From the NCBI GenBank assembly GCA_963836375.1, contig CAWIJK010000002.1, positions 434,001 to 498,000 on the forward strand: 64,000 bases of DNA, written 5' to 3'. The translations under genes and the position numbers were made by a program. The first letter of the stretch is position 1. Every line of letters begins with the position of its first letter. This DNA is from CAWIJK01 sp963836375 (GTDB lineage: Bacteria > Actinomycetota > Acidimicrobiia > Acidimicrobiales > RAAP-2). Below are positions 50,727-59,082 of the stretch, in pieces. Below the pieces are notes generated by a model that saw nothing but the letters and a program-made list of their open reading frames with translations, did no database searches and was not told the DNA's origin.

Positions 50727-51125
50727 GTGCCGCTCTCAGAGCATGAGCAGCGGATCCTGGCGGAGCTCGAGGAGTCGCTCGTCCGCCAGGACCCCGAGTT
50801 CGCCGAGCGCGTCCGCTCGGAGACCGTGTACCGTCACGCCGGCCGGTACTGCAAGTGGGCGGCGGTGACCTTCGTGGCCGGCGTGGCCATCCTGGTGGCC
50901 TTCTATTCGGAGTCGGTGCTGGTCGGGCTGCTGGGCGTGGCGATCATGTTCGCCTCACTGGTCGTCTTCGAGCGCAACCTGCGCCGAATGGGCAAGGCGG
51001 GTTGGCACGACCTGACCAGGTCCTTGCACGACGAGCAGCCCTCGGGGGCCACCGGTGGCATCGAGAACGCCGTCCACGGTGCCCGGGAATGGTTCCGAAG
51101 CCACCTGTTGCGCCGCGACCGCTGA
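50727..51125 (+). CDS. DUF3040 family membrane protein
   Basis: A 132-residue protein. MPLSEHEQRILAELEESLV at the N-terminus is the DUF3040 hallmark, followed by two helices (WAAVTFVAGVAILVAFY and VLVGLLGVAIMFASLVVFER) and a basic C-terminal tail. GTG 50727 has GGGGAGG upstream. A TAGACT -10-like hexamer near 50561 suggests a ~150-nt leader in the preceding 232-bp gap. Function is unknown; the family is restricted mainly to actinobacteria. Confidence 0.9.
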   Translation: MPLSEHEQRILAELEESLVRQDPEFAERVRSETVYRHAGRYCKWAAVTFVAGVAILVAFYSESVLVGLLGVAIMFASLVVFERNLRRMGKAGWHDLTRSLHDEQPSGATGGIENAVHGAREWFRSHLLRRDR

Positions 51126-51138
51126 GCGGTCCGACGCC

Positions 51139-52017
51139 TTGGGCCGCCTCTGTCTGGCCATCGACATCGGTGGCACCAAGATGGCGGTTGGGCTGGTCGA
51201 CGAAGCGGCCCGGCTGAGCGGCCGGACATCGGTCCCCACACCCCGGTCAGAGGATCCCGAGGTGCTTTGGGCCGCGCTCGTCTCCGCGCTGGAGGCCACG
51301 CTCAGTTCGGCCCCGGTGCCCCCGTCGGTCTGCGGGGTGGGGTGCGGGGGACCGATGGAGCCGGGCGGTGGGTCGGTGTCGCCCCTCAACATCGGTGCCT
51401 GGCGGCACTTCGCGCTGCGGGGCCGGCTGGCCGAGCTGACGTCGCTGCCGACCTTCGTCGACAATGACGCGAAGGCGCTGGCGCTGGCCGAGGGCTGGTG
51501 CGGGGCCGCCCGGGGTGAGAGCGACTACCTCGCCATGGTGGTGTCGACCGGGATCGGTGGGGGGATCGTCACCGACGGTCGGTTACTGGACGGCCGCTCG
51601 GGCAACGCCGGGCACATCGGCCACGTCGTCGTCGAGCCCGACGGGCGCCGGTGCGCATGCGGGGGTCAGGGGTGCCTGGAGGCGGAGGCGTCGGGGACGG
51701 CGATCCGGGTGCTCACCGGTCGTCCCGCCGCCGAGGCTCCCCCGGCGGTGGTCGTCCGCACCGGCACCTTGGTCGGCCGGGCCATCGCCTCGGTGGCCAA
51801 CCTGTTGGACCTTTCCCTGGCCGTCGTGGCCGGTTCGGTGGCCCTCGGCTACGGCGAGCCGTTCTTCAACGCCGCGCGGGCCGAGGTCGGGCGTCGCTGT
51901 GGCCTGGAATTCTCCTCGGGCACCCGTGTGGTGCCCGCCGGGCTCGGCGCCGACGGCCCGCTGATCGGTGCAGCGAGCGTCGGGTTCCGCGGGCTGAGCG
52001 CGACGAGCCCGGGGTGA
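51139..52017 (+). CDS. ROK-family sugar kinase (glucokinase-like)
   Basis: A 292-residue ROK protein. CLAIDIGGTKMAVGLVDE is the ATP loop; VDNDAKALALAEGWCGAARG contains the catalytic Asp; GIGGGIVTDGRLLDG follows; GHVVVEPDGRRCACGGQGCLE carries the ROK zinc motif CxCGxxGC. There is no N-terminal HTH, so it is an enzyme, not an NagC-type repressor. TTG 51139 is the best start because homologues begin a few residues before the IGGT loop; GTG 51055 would overlap DUF3040 by 71 nt. The stop overlaps GTG 52014. Confidence 0.92.
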   Translation: MGRLCLAIDIGGTKMAVGLVDEAARLSGRTSVPTPRSEDPEVLWAALVSALEATLSSAPVPPSVCGVGCGGPMEPGGGSVSPLNIGAWRHFALRGRLAELTSLPTFVDNDAKALALAEGWCGAARGESDYLAMVVSTGIGGGIVTDGRLLDGRSGNAGHIGHVVVEPDGRRCACGGQGCLEAEASGTAIRVLTGRPAAEAPPAVVVRTGTLVGRAIASVANLLDLSLAVVAGSVALGYGEPFFNAARAEVGRRCGLEFSSGTRVVPAGLGADGPLIGAASVGFRGLSATSPG

Positions 52018-52319
52018 GAGAACCCGAGCGTGCCCACGGATCGGGCCCGGTGACCGGGGACGGCGGGGGGTCCGCCGGCCGGCTGCTCGGCGCCGTGCTG
52101 GTGCGCCCGGGCCTGTGGCTGACCGCACTCGCCGTCCTCGTGCGCCTGGCCCGCTCGGGCTGGTGGCGGCGCTGGCCGCCGCTTCCCAGGGCCGACCCCG
52201 CCTACTGGCGCTTCCGCATGGAGACCGTCTACGGCGGCGACGGCCGAGGGCGGCCATCGAACGCCGACGCCCTGGCCTATCTCCGATGGTGTCGGAGGAC
52301 GCCGGGGGCCCGCGGATAG
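52014..52319 (+). CDS. Conserved small actinobacterial protein, unknown function
   Basis: A 101-residue protein starting at GTG 52014 within the ROK stop (GTGA). It has a hydrophobic segment (LWLTALAVLVRLARSGWW) and a conserved-looking C-terminus PAYWRFRMETVYGG then ALAYLRWCRRTPGA. I recall the RFRMETxYG...YLRWCR pattern in actinobacterial genomes but no function. The overlap implies coupling to the ROK kinase gene; it ends 10 bp before the HNH gene. Confidence 0.72.
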   Translation: MREPERAHGSGPVTGDGGGSAGRLLGAVLVRPGLWLTALAVLVRLARSGWWRRWPPLPRADPAYWRFRMETVYGGDGRGRPSNADALAYLRWCRRTPGARG

Positions 52320-52329
52320 CCTCTCGGTG

Positions 52330-52836
52330 ATGGGGCGGGTCCTCCTGCTCAACGCGACCTACGAGCCGCTGGCCCTCGTGTCGGACCGTCGCGCCGTGGT
52401 GCTCGTGCTGTGCGGACGCGCCGAGGCCGTCGCCTTCCGCCCGGACTGCGCAGTGTTCCATTCGGCCCAGCTCTCGGTCGACGTCCCGGCGATCGTCCGC
52501 CTCTGCCACATGGTGCGCATCCCCCGCTGGGCGCGGACGCCGCCCCTCACCCGGCGCGCCGTGCTCCGTCGGGACGGCGGGCTGTGCGCTTACTGCTCGG
52601 AGCCGGCCGACACCGTCGACCACGTGGTCCCTCGGAGCCGGGGGGGGTCGCACGAGTGGTCCAACGTCGTGGCGTCGTGCAAGCGGGACAACCTCCGAAA
52701 GGGTGACCAGCTCCTCTCCGAGCTCGGTTGGGCGCTCTCGTTCAAGCCCGGCGCCCCCGAGGGCCATCTCTGGCGCCTGCGCCACCTCGCGGAGGTCGAC
52801 CCCTTGTGGGAGCCCTATCTGGCTGCCGCCTCCTGA
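52330..52836 (+). CDS. HNH endonuclease family protein
   Basis: A 168-residue protein with an N-terminal YEPLALVSDRRAVVLVLCGRAE strand region and a compact HNH domain: LCAYCSEPADTVDHVVPRSRGG (first Cys pair and HH) with NVVASCKRDNLRKGDQL (His/Asn/Lys end and Cys). The pattern matches solitary actinobacterial HNH nucleases beside lipoate-ligase-like or ROK genes. ATG 52330 is leaderless after TAGCCT (52317-52322). DNA target unknown. Confidence 0.92.
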   Translation: MGRVLLLNATYEPLALVSDRRAVVLVLCGRAEAVAFRPDCAVFHSAQLSVDVPAIVRLCHMVRIPRWARTPPLTRRAVLRRDGGLCAYCSEPADTVDHVVPRSRGGSHEWSNVVASCKRDNLRKGDQLLSELGWALSFKPGAPEGHLWRLRHLAEVDPLWEPYLAAAS

Positions 52837-52870
52837 CCCCCGGGCGCCCGGGCGCCGCCCGAGCGCCGCG

Positions 52871-53617
52871 GTGAGTGCCGGGACGCCCGGCCCCGGCCCC
52901 GACTGGTTCGACGTCGAGGCGTTCCGGCGGGTCGGGCACCGGGTGATGCTCGTCCGGCAGGTGACCGCCCCGGCCCTCGTCCTCGGCAGCACCCAGGATG
53001 AGGGCCTGGTCGACCGCCGCCGCGCCGCCCGAGAGGGGTTCGCCGTCGTGCGTCGTCGAAGCGGCGGGGGAGCGGTGCTCGTCGGCCCCGGCGACCCGTG
53101 GTGGGTCGACCTGTGGATCCCCCGCCACGATCCGTTGTTCGAGGCCGACGTCGGTCGATCGGCCCTGTGGGTGGGGGAGGCCTGGCTCGGTGCCCTCGAG
53201 GCGCTGGGCCTGGGCCACGCCGCTGAGCTACGGGTGCACCGGGGGTCGGCGGTGCGCGGTCCGTGGTCCGACACGGTCTGTTTCGCCGGGGTCGCGCCGG
53301 GCGAGGTGCTCGCCGCTGACCGCACGGCCCGCGGACCCGAGCGGCCGGCACGCAAGGTGGTGGGCGTCGCGCAGTGGCGGGGCCGGGAGGGGGCGCTGTT
53401 CCACAGTGCCGCCTACCGGCGGTGGGACCCCGGGCCCCTGGTCGACGTGCTGGCGGTCACCGCTGCTCGGCGCGAGGCGCTCGTCGAGGCCCTGCGTGCC
53501 GCGGCCGTCGGGCTCGAGGCCCTCGGCCTGAGCGCGCCGGGCCCCGCCCAGGTCGCTGGCGCCCTGTTGGCGTCGCTGCCCGACGACGCCCCCTGGTCGA
53601 CCGAAGGTCCGGACTGA
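52871..53617 (+). CDS. Lipoate-protein ligase A-like protein
   Basis: A 248-residue BPL/LplA-fold protein. VVRRRSGGGAVLVGPGDPWWVDL is the lipoate/ATP-binding RRxSGGG motif, and PARKVVGVAQWRGREGALFH holds the catalytic Lys region (Lys in KVVGVAQ). The start GTG 52871 yields MSAGTPGPGPDWF. It could be an LplA, a LipM/octanoyl transferase or an amidotransferase; no lip gene is adjacent. Confidence 0.87.
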   Translation: MSAGTPGPGPDWFDVEAFRRVGHRVMLVRQVTAPALVLGSTQDEGLVDRRRAAREGFAVVRRRSGGGAVLVGPGDPWWVDLWIPRHDPLFEADVGRSALWVGEAWLGALEALGLGHAAELRVHRGSAVRGPWSDTVCFAGVAPGEVLAADRTARGPERPARKVVGVAQWRGREGALFHSAAYRRWDPGPLVDVLAVTAARREALVEALRAAAVGLEALGLSAPGPAQVAGALLASLPDDAPWSTEGPD

Positions 53618-53636
53618 GCCCGGCGCCCCCCGCTGC

Positions 53637-54596
53637 TCAGGGAGGGCCGGTGCGCCCGGCGGCGGGCCAGCGGACGCTCGTCAGGCTCTCGGCCGCCGCC
53701 CAGAGGGAGCGGGCCACCGCGCCGTCGAGGGCCCGTCGGGGTGGGCGGGCCGGACCCGGTGGTCCGAGCAGTCCGAAGCGCCGGGTGGGCCCGTAGTAGC
53801 CCCCGGACCGGGCGTCGGGGCTGGTCGCCGCGAACAGCGTCGGCAGGGCGCCGTCGGCCGCGGACTGTGAAAAGCCCGGGACCCGGCCGGCCAGCTCGAA
53901 GAGGCTGGTCCCGCCCGTCTTGCCGTGTCGGGGCCCGGTCGTCTGGAGGTTGGTCCGGGCGAAGCCGGGATGGGCGGCATCGCTGAGCAGCCCCCAGTCC
54001 CCGGCCTCGGAGCGGCGGGCCAGCTCGAGGGCGAAGACCAACAGGGCCAGCTTGGACTGCCCGTAGGCGGCCCACGCCCCGTAGTGCCTCTCGAGCTGGA
54101 GGTCGTCGAGGTGGAGACGGGCCGGGAACCGGGCGGCACCGCTGCTCAGGCTCACCACCCGGGGGGCGGGTGCCGCCCGCACGAGGTCGACGAGCAGGCC
54201 GGTGAGGGCGAAGTGCCCGAGGAAATTGGTGGCGAGTTGGAGCTCGAACCCGTCTGCCGTCACCTCGCGCCGGGGGACCGCCATGATCCCGGCGTTGTTG
54301 ATCAGCAGGTCGATCGGCCGGTCCGCCCGTCGGCGGCGGTCGGCGAACGCGGTGACCGACTCGAGGCTGGAGAGGTCGAGCGCCTCTCGTGTCACCTCGA
54401 CGTCGGGTGCCGCGGACCCGATGTCCCGGGCCGCCGCCTCGCCCTTCTCGGCGTTCCGGGTGGCGAGGACGACGTCGGAACCGGCCAGGGCCAGGGCTCT
54501 CGCTGCCTCCAGGCCGATTCCGCTGTTGGCCCCGGTGACGACGGCCAGGCGGCCGGTCTGGTCGGGGATCTGGGCCGTGGTCCACGGAGCGGTCAT
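53637..54596 (-). CDS. Short-chain dehydrogenase/reductase
   Basis: A 319-residue SDR, closest in style to retinol-dehydrogenase-like members. VVTGANSGIGLEAARAL is the NADP loop, INNAGIMAVPR the active-site strand, and AYGQSKLALLV the catalytic YxxxK. It starts at ATG 54596, with TACATT (54608-54603) 6 nt upstream, a leaderless layout, and is divergent from mraZ. Physiological substrate unknown. Confidence 0.93.
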   Translation of the reverse strand: MTAPWTTAQIPDQTGRLAVVTGANSGIGLEAARALALAGSDVVLATRNAEKGEAAARDIGSAAPDVEVTREALDLSSLESVTAFADRRRRADRPIDLLINNAGIMAVPRREVTADGFELQLATNFLGHFALTGLLVDLVRAAPAPRVVSLSSGAARFPARLHLDDLQLERHYGAWAAYGQSKLALLVFALELARRSEAGDWGLLSDAAHPGFARTNLQTTGPRHGKTGGTSLFELAGRVPGFSQSAADGALPTLFAATSPDARSGGYYGPTRRFGLLGPPGPARPPRRALDGAVARSLWAAAESLTSVRWPAAGRTGPP

Positions 54597-54755
54597 GCCT
54601 CGAATGTACGGGCGCGAGCGAACCGCCGGCGCGACCCGCCTCCCCCCGAAACCCCCGTCGCGCGCTGAGGCGATTCCCTTGTTGAGCCCGTGGCCTTTCC
54701 CCGGCGGCGCCCCGCCGAGGGCGCCCCATGGTTGACCGGTGGGGGATTGGGGCGT

Positions 54756-54772
54756 AAAGTGGCGCGAAGTGG
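54756..54772 (+). promoter_or_regulatory. MraZ box upstream of mraZ
   Basis: AAAGTGG-CGC-GAAGTGG matches the paired AAAGTGG-N3-AAAGTGG site bound by MraZ in other bacteria, with one substitution. It lies 55 bp before GTG 54828. Two further TGG copies lie upstream (54740, 54748). MraZ probably represses its own operon here. Confidence 0.75.
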
Positions 54773-54827
54773 TTCTGAAGGGCGGGTTAGGGCGCGATTG
54801 CGGGGAGCGTCGTGGGAGATCAGGCCG

Positions 54828-55253
54828 GTGGCAGGTTTCGTTGGCAGGTACGAGCACACGCTCGACACCAAGGGCAGGGTGATCCTGCCGGCCAAGTTCC
54901 GCGCCCCCTTCGAGCACGGCGGCTTCCTCACCGAGAACCGGGAACGCTGCCTGGCCCTGTGGACGCCAAGCGAGTTCGAGCTGCAAAAGGCGTCCATGCA
55001 GGAGCGGGCGGCCGGCGGGCGCACGGGGCGGAACCGGGCCCGACTGTGGGCCGCCAATTCGTCGGAGGTGGAGATCGACCGGCAGGGCCGGATGGCCATC
55101 CCGTCGCATCTGCGCGAGTTCGCCTCGCTGGAGGGCGATGTGCTCGTGGCCGGGGCCATCGACCGGGTGGAGCTGTGGAACCCGTCGGTGTGGCGGGACC
55201 GGGTCGTCCCCGAGGAGCGGTGGTTCCTCGAGGACGAGGACGAGGACGAGTGA
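54828..55253 (+). CDS. mraZ: Division/cell-wall cluster regulator MraZ
   Basis: A 141-residue double SpoVT/AbrB-like DNA-binding protein. FVGRYEHTLDTKGRVILPAKFR and EVEIDRQGRMAIPSHLREFA are the two repeats (DxKGR and DxQGR). GTG 54828 follows a GGGAG-type site. It heads the dcw cluster and, from its upstream box, should autoregulate. The C-terminus is acidic (EDEDEDE). Its stop overlaps an in-frame GTG at 55250 of the RsmH frame. Confidence 0.95.
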   Translation: MAGFVGRYEHTLDTKGRVILPAKFRAPFEHGGFLTENRERCLALWTPSEFELQKASMQERAAGGRTGRNRARLWAANSSEVEIDRQGRMAIPSHLREFASLEGDVLVAGAIDRVELWNPSVWRDRVVPEERWFLEDEDEDE

Positions 55254-55438
55254 ACGGACAGGAGGCGACCGCACCAAGCACCAGCAACGAACGAGAGCCG
55301 GACCGAACCGCACGCGGCATCCGGATCATGCGCAGCCCCTCGACTGGCGGCACGGTGGAAGACTTCTCCTCCGCCCTCTTCCCCCCTGGTCGACCGGGGA
55401 GACTCCCCGGGAACACCTCGCCCGTCGGGGGGCTGCGG

Positions 55439-56383
55439 ATGAGCCAGGATTTCGCACACGACCCGGTGATGGTCAACGAAGTCGTGGCGTTGCTCGCGCC
55501 GGTCCCCGCCGGCGTCCTGGTCGACGGGACGCTCGGCGGTGGCGGTCATGGTGCGGCCGCGCTGGCCGCCCACTCCCACCTGGACCTGCTGGGCCTCGAC
55601 CGTGACCTCGACGCGCTAGCGGCCGCCCGTGACCGACTGGCGCCGTTCGGCAGCCGGGTGACCCTCCGCCACGCCCGGTTCTCCGAGATGGGTGCCGTCG
55701 TGAGCGAGATCCTTGGCGCCGGGACCCCGGTGGTGGCGGTCCTGCTCGACCTCGGGGTCAGCTCGCCCCAACTCGATCGGCCCGAGAGGGGGTTCTCCTA
55801 CCGCTCCGAAGGGCCGCTCGACATGCGGATGGACCGCACCGAGGGCACCGGCGCGCTCGAGCTGGTGAACGGGGCGACCCCCGACGAGCTGGCCCGGCTC
55901 TTCGCCGCCAACGGCGAGGGCCGCCTGGCCCGACGCATCGCCCGGGCCGTGGTCGCCGCCCGGCCGATCTCCACGACGACCGAGCTGGCCGACGTGGTGT
56001 CCGGCGCGGTCCCCGCCGCCGCCCGCCGCCGGGGGCATCCGGCCCGACGGGTCTTCCAGGCACTGCGGATCGCCATCAACGACGAGATCGGCGAGCTCGC
56101 GGCGGCGCTGCCGTCGGTGGTCGAGCTCCCGGTGGTGGGCGGACGCAGCATCGTCATCGCCTATCACTCCGGCGAGGACCGCCTGGTCAAGGCGGCCTTC
56201 GCCGAGGCCGCCAGCGGCGGGTGCACCTGCCCGCCGGGACTGCCCTGCGGGTGCGGTGCCAGCCCGGCCCACCGCCTCGTCTTCCGGGGTGCGAGGAAAG
56301 CCGGCCCAGAAGAGGTCTCGCGCAATCCACGGGCCGAGGCGGCCCGCCTGCGGGCTCTCGAGCGGACCGAGGCCGTCCGGTGA
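55439..56383 (+). CDS. rsmH: 16S rRNA (cytosine-1402-N4)-methyltransferase RsmH
   Basis: A 314-residue SAM enzyme (MraW). HDPVMVNEVVALLAP and VDGTLGGGGHGAAAL are the SAM-binding segments; LLDLGVSSPQLDRPERGFSYR and DEIGELAAALP with SIVIAYHSGEDRLVK follow. ATG 55439 gives the usual length. The frame stays open to GTG 55250, which overlaps the mraZ stop and would add 63 residues; actinobacterial RsmH can have such an extension, but its codons look less GC-biased here. Region 55254-55438 otherwise holds a GGGGA-GAC-TCCCC hairpin. Confidence 0.94.
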   Translation: MSQDFAHDPVMVNEVVALLAPVPAGVLVDGTLGGGGHGAAALAAHSHLDLLGLDRDLDALAAARDRLAPFGSRVTLRHARFSEMGAVVSEILGAGTPVVAVLLDLGVSSPQLDRPERGFSYRSEGPLDMRMDRTEGTGALELVNGATPDELARLFAANGEGRLARRIARAVVAARPISTTTELADVVSGAVPAAARRRGHPARRVFQALRIAINDEIGELAAALPSVVELPVVGGRSIVIAYHSGEDRLVKAAFAEAASGGCTCPPGLPCGCGASPAHRLVFRGARKAGPEEVSRNPRAEAARLRALERTEAVR

Positions 56384-56988
56384 GCCCGGCCACCGCCACC
56401 GTCAGCCGTCGGCCTGCCGCCGCGCCTCGCCCGGCGCCCCGCCGTCCCCCCCTGCGGGCCGTCGAGGGAAGCGAGCACCGCCGCCTGGGCCGCCGCCGTG
56501 TTGCCCAGGTGCTCTCGCTGGCGCTCGTGGGCGGAAGCCTCCTGACCGTTGTGCTCGGACACGCCATGGAGGCCCAGACCCAGGTCCGACTGTCGGGCGT
56601 GCAGTCGGCCCTGTCGGCCGAGCAGACCGCCCACCGCGAGGACGTCTTGGCCCTGGCGCAGCTCGAGATGCCGTCGCGCATCGCCGCCGAAGCCCAACAA
56701 CAGCTCCACCTGGTCACGCCGTCACAGGTCGACCAGCTGCCGTCGGTCCCGCTGACGACGCCGCTGGCGGCCCCCAAGGTCGGGGCGGCTCCGGCCGCGG
56801 CGACGACCGCCACCAAGAGCCCGACCACAACCCCGACGACGACCGCGACCCCGTCGTCGGCGGCGCGCCCGGCATCTGCGGTCAGGGAGTCGGCGACCGC
56901 CCCGGCGGGCGCCAGACCGCCCGGCTCGTCCGGGCCGACACGCGCCACGACCGGAGCCGGGCAGGTTGCCTCGGTTCCGGGTCAGTGA
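56380..56988 (+). CDS. FtsL-like septum-formation protein
   Basis: A 202-residue bitopic protein by position and topology: basic Arg/Pro-rich N-terminus, helix VAQVLSLALVGGSLLTVVLG (~residues 41-60), a short extracytoplasmic coiled segment (QTQVRLSGVQSALSAEQTAH), then a low-complexity Thr/Ala/Pro tail. FtsL is poorly conserved and assignment rests on location between rsmH and ftsI. GTG 56380 overlaps the rsmH stop (GTGA). Confidence 0.8.
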   Translation: MSPATATVSRRPAAAPRPAPRRPPLRAVEGSEHRRLGRRRVAQVLSLALVGGSLLTVVLGHAMEAQTQVRLSGVQSALSAEQTAHREDVLALAQLEMPSRIAAEAQQQLHLVTPSQVDQLPSVPLTTPLAAPKVGAAPAAATTATKSPTTTPTTTATPSSAARPASAVRESATAPAGARPPGSSGPTRATTGAGQVASVPGQ

Positions 56989-58967
56989 GTCCCGCCCGGA
57001 CGCTCGCGCCACCGACCCGGACCAGGGGGGTGGGGGACGGGCACCCGAGGTCCCGACCTCGCCCCGAGCCCGGCCGCTCTGCGGGGCCCCGGGTCCCCGA
57101 CAACGGGCGACCCTCGGCCCCTGCCCGCCCGGCGGGGTCCCGGGCCCGGCGCGCGCCGTCGGGCGCCGCCGCCCGTAGCGTGCTCGGCCGGCGCATCCGC
57201 TTCATCCGGCTGGTCCTCGTGGCCGTGTTCCTCCTCTTGACGGCGCGTCTGGTCGACATCCAGGTGCTCAGCTCGGGCCAGTACCGGGCAGCCTCGGCCC
57301 AGGAGCTCACCCAGCCCGTGACTATCCCTGCCCTGCGCGGGAGCCTCTATGACCGCAACGGCCAGTTGCTCGCCCTGTCGATCCCGACCAAGGCGGTCCT
57401 GGCCGACGACTTCCAGGTGCAGCACCCGGTGAGCGAGGCGCTGGCGCTCGCACCGTTGCTCGGTACGTCGCCCACCCGGCTGGCCGCGCAACTCCAGCAG
57501 CGTTCGGGCTACGTGCCGCTGGCCACCAACGTGTCGCTGACCCGGGCCAACGAGATCGCGGCCGGGAACTTCCAGGGGATCAACCTGGTCGACAGCTCGG
57601 TGCGCAAGGTGCCCAACGGGAATCTGGCGGCGCCGGTGATCGGCATGGTGAACGGGTCGGGTGCCGGCGCGGCCGGGCTTGAGTACGAGGACAACCGGCT
57701 CTTGGCCGGCAAGGCCGGGAGCGAGCAGCTGCTCGAGTCGCCGACCGGTGTCCCGTTGCCGGGGACACCGGTGGAGAAACTGGCTCCCTCGGACCCGGGC
57801 ACCGGCTTGGAGCTCACCTTGGACGAGCCTCTCCAGTACGAGACCGAACAGGCCCTGGGGGCCCAGATCGTCTCGTCCAATGCCGTGAGCGGCGTCGCCG
57901 TGGTGATGGACGTCAAGACCGGGGACATCCTCTCGATGGCCAACCTGGTGGCCAACGATGCTGGCGCCGGTGCCTCGGCGATCTCGGCGTCGAGCCAACC
58001 CGACAAGGCGATCACCATCGGACCGGGCGGGCCGGTCAATGAGGCCCCGAGCAATCTGGCCGTCAGCCAGCTCTACGAGCCCGGGTCGGTCTTCAAGCTG
58101 GTGACCTTCTCGGCCGCCCTGCAAGACGGCGTCATCAGCCCCAACTCGACGTTTAGCGTTCCCGATCAGATCCGCCTGGACGGTTCGACCTTCCACGATG
58201 CCGAGCCGCATCCCACCGAGGAGCTCACGGCCACCCAGATCCTGGCCCAGTCGTCGAATATCGGGACCTCCGAGATCGCCGAGGGGCTCGGGGAGAGCCG
58301 GCTGCTCCAGCAGGTCCACAACCTCGGCTTCGGCCAGGCGACCTCCCTCGACTTCCCCGGGGAGTCGCCGGGGCTGCTCATCGGGCCCTCGCAATGGGAG
58401 CCGACGGACCTGGTGTCGCTCCCGATCGGCCAGGTGGACGCGGTCAATGCCCTCCAGGTCCTCGACATGTACAACGCCGTGGCCAACGGCGGCGTGTTCA
58501 TCGAACCGCGCCTGGTCCGGGCCACCGTCTCTCCGGGCGGCGCCGTTGCCCCCGCCGCGCCGTCGGCCACCCATCGCGTGATCTCGCCGGCGACCGACGC
58601 CGAGCTCACGTCGATGCTCGAGCAGGTGGTCGATGTCGGGACGGGGACCAGTGCCGTCGTGCCCGGCTACACCGTCGCCGGGAAGACAGGCACGGCCCAG
58701 ATCCCGACCGTCGGCCGGGACAGCTACGTGACCGGGGCCTACATGGCCTCGTTCGTCGGGTTCGCACCGGCGGTCAACCCCACCCTGGCCGCCATCGTCG
58801 TCCTCGATCGCCCGACGCCGATTTTCGGGGGGACGGTGGCCGCGCCGGTGTTCGCCAAGATCATGAGCTACGCGCTACACCGCTATGACATCCCGACCAC
58901 CCCCGGGGCGTCCACCCAGGGCCCCCAGGGTGCGACCGCCGCCTCACAGACCCAGGACATCACGTGA
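56985..58967 (+). CDS. ftsI: Septal peptidoglycan transpeptidase FtsI (PBP3)
   Basis: A 660-residue class B PBP. The basic N-terminus and helix VLVAVFLLLTARLVDIQVL are followed by the pedestal domain and the transpeptidase domain: SxxK at S368-K371 (EPGSVFKLV), SxN at about S424-N425 (QSSNIG) and KTGT at K567 (AGKTGTAQ). It crosslinks glycan strands at the septum. GTG 56985 overlaps the stop of the FtsL-like gene. The N-terminal ~65 residues are long and Arg/Pro-rich. Confidence 0.96.
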   Translation: MSPARTLAPPTRTRGVGDGHPRSRPRPEPGRSAGPRVPDNGRPSAPARPAGSRARRAPSGAAARSVLGRRIRFIRLVLVAVFLLLTARLVDIQVLSSGQYRAASAQELTQPVTIPALRGSLYDRNGQLLALSIPTKAVLADDFQVQHPVSEALALAPLLGTSPTRLAAQLQQRSGYVPLATNVSLTRANEIAAGNFQGINLVDSSVRKVPNGNLAAPVIGMVNGSGAGAAGLEYEDNRLLAGKAGSEQLLESPTGVPLPGTPVEKLAPSDPGTGLELTLDEPLQYETEQALGAQIVSSNAVSGVAVVMDVKTGDILSMANLVANDAGAGASAISASSQPDKAITIGPGGPVNEAPSNLAVSQLYEPGSVFKLVTFSAALQDGVISPNSTFSVPDQIRLDGSTFHDAEPHPTEELTATQILAQSSNIGTSEIAEGLGESRLLQQVHNLGFGQATSLDFPGESPGLLIGPSQWEPTDLVSLPIGQVDAVNALQVLDMYNAVANGGVFIEPRLVRATVSPGGAVAPAAPSATHRVISPATDAELTSMLEQVVDVGTGTSAVVPGYTVAGKTGTAQIPTVGRDSYVTGAYMASFVGFAPAVNPTLAAIVVLDRPTPIFGGTVAAPVFAKIMSYALHRYDIPTTPGASTQGPQGATAASQTQDIT

Positions 58968-59034
58968 GGGCTGACCTGGGGGATCGCCTGGGGGGGCGGC
59001 GCCGCGGGTACCATCGGCCGGTCGGCCGGTCGCC

Positions 59035-59051
59035 GCACGGACAGTCCGTGC
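59035..59051. repeat. 17-bp palindrome between ftsI and murE
   Basis: GCACGGAC-A-GTCCGTGC lies 32 bp before murE, after a TACCAT -10-like hexamer (59009-59014). It could be an operator in an internal dcw promoter, or a hairpin in the 5' leader. Confidence 0.55.
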
Positions 59052-59082
59052 CGGTCACGCCCCGGCCCGCCCGCCCGTACCC

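Noticed and set aside
55250..55438. 63-residue N-terminal extension of RsmH from GTG 55250
   Set aside because: Kept only as an alternative start: the GTGA overlap favours it, but third-position GC is lower there than in the rest of the gene, and the family core starts at 55439.
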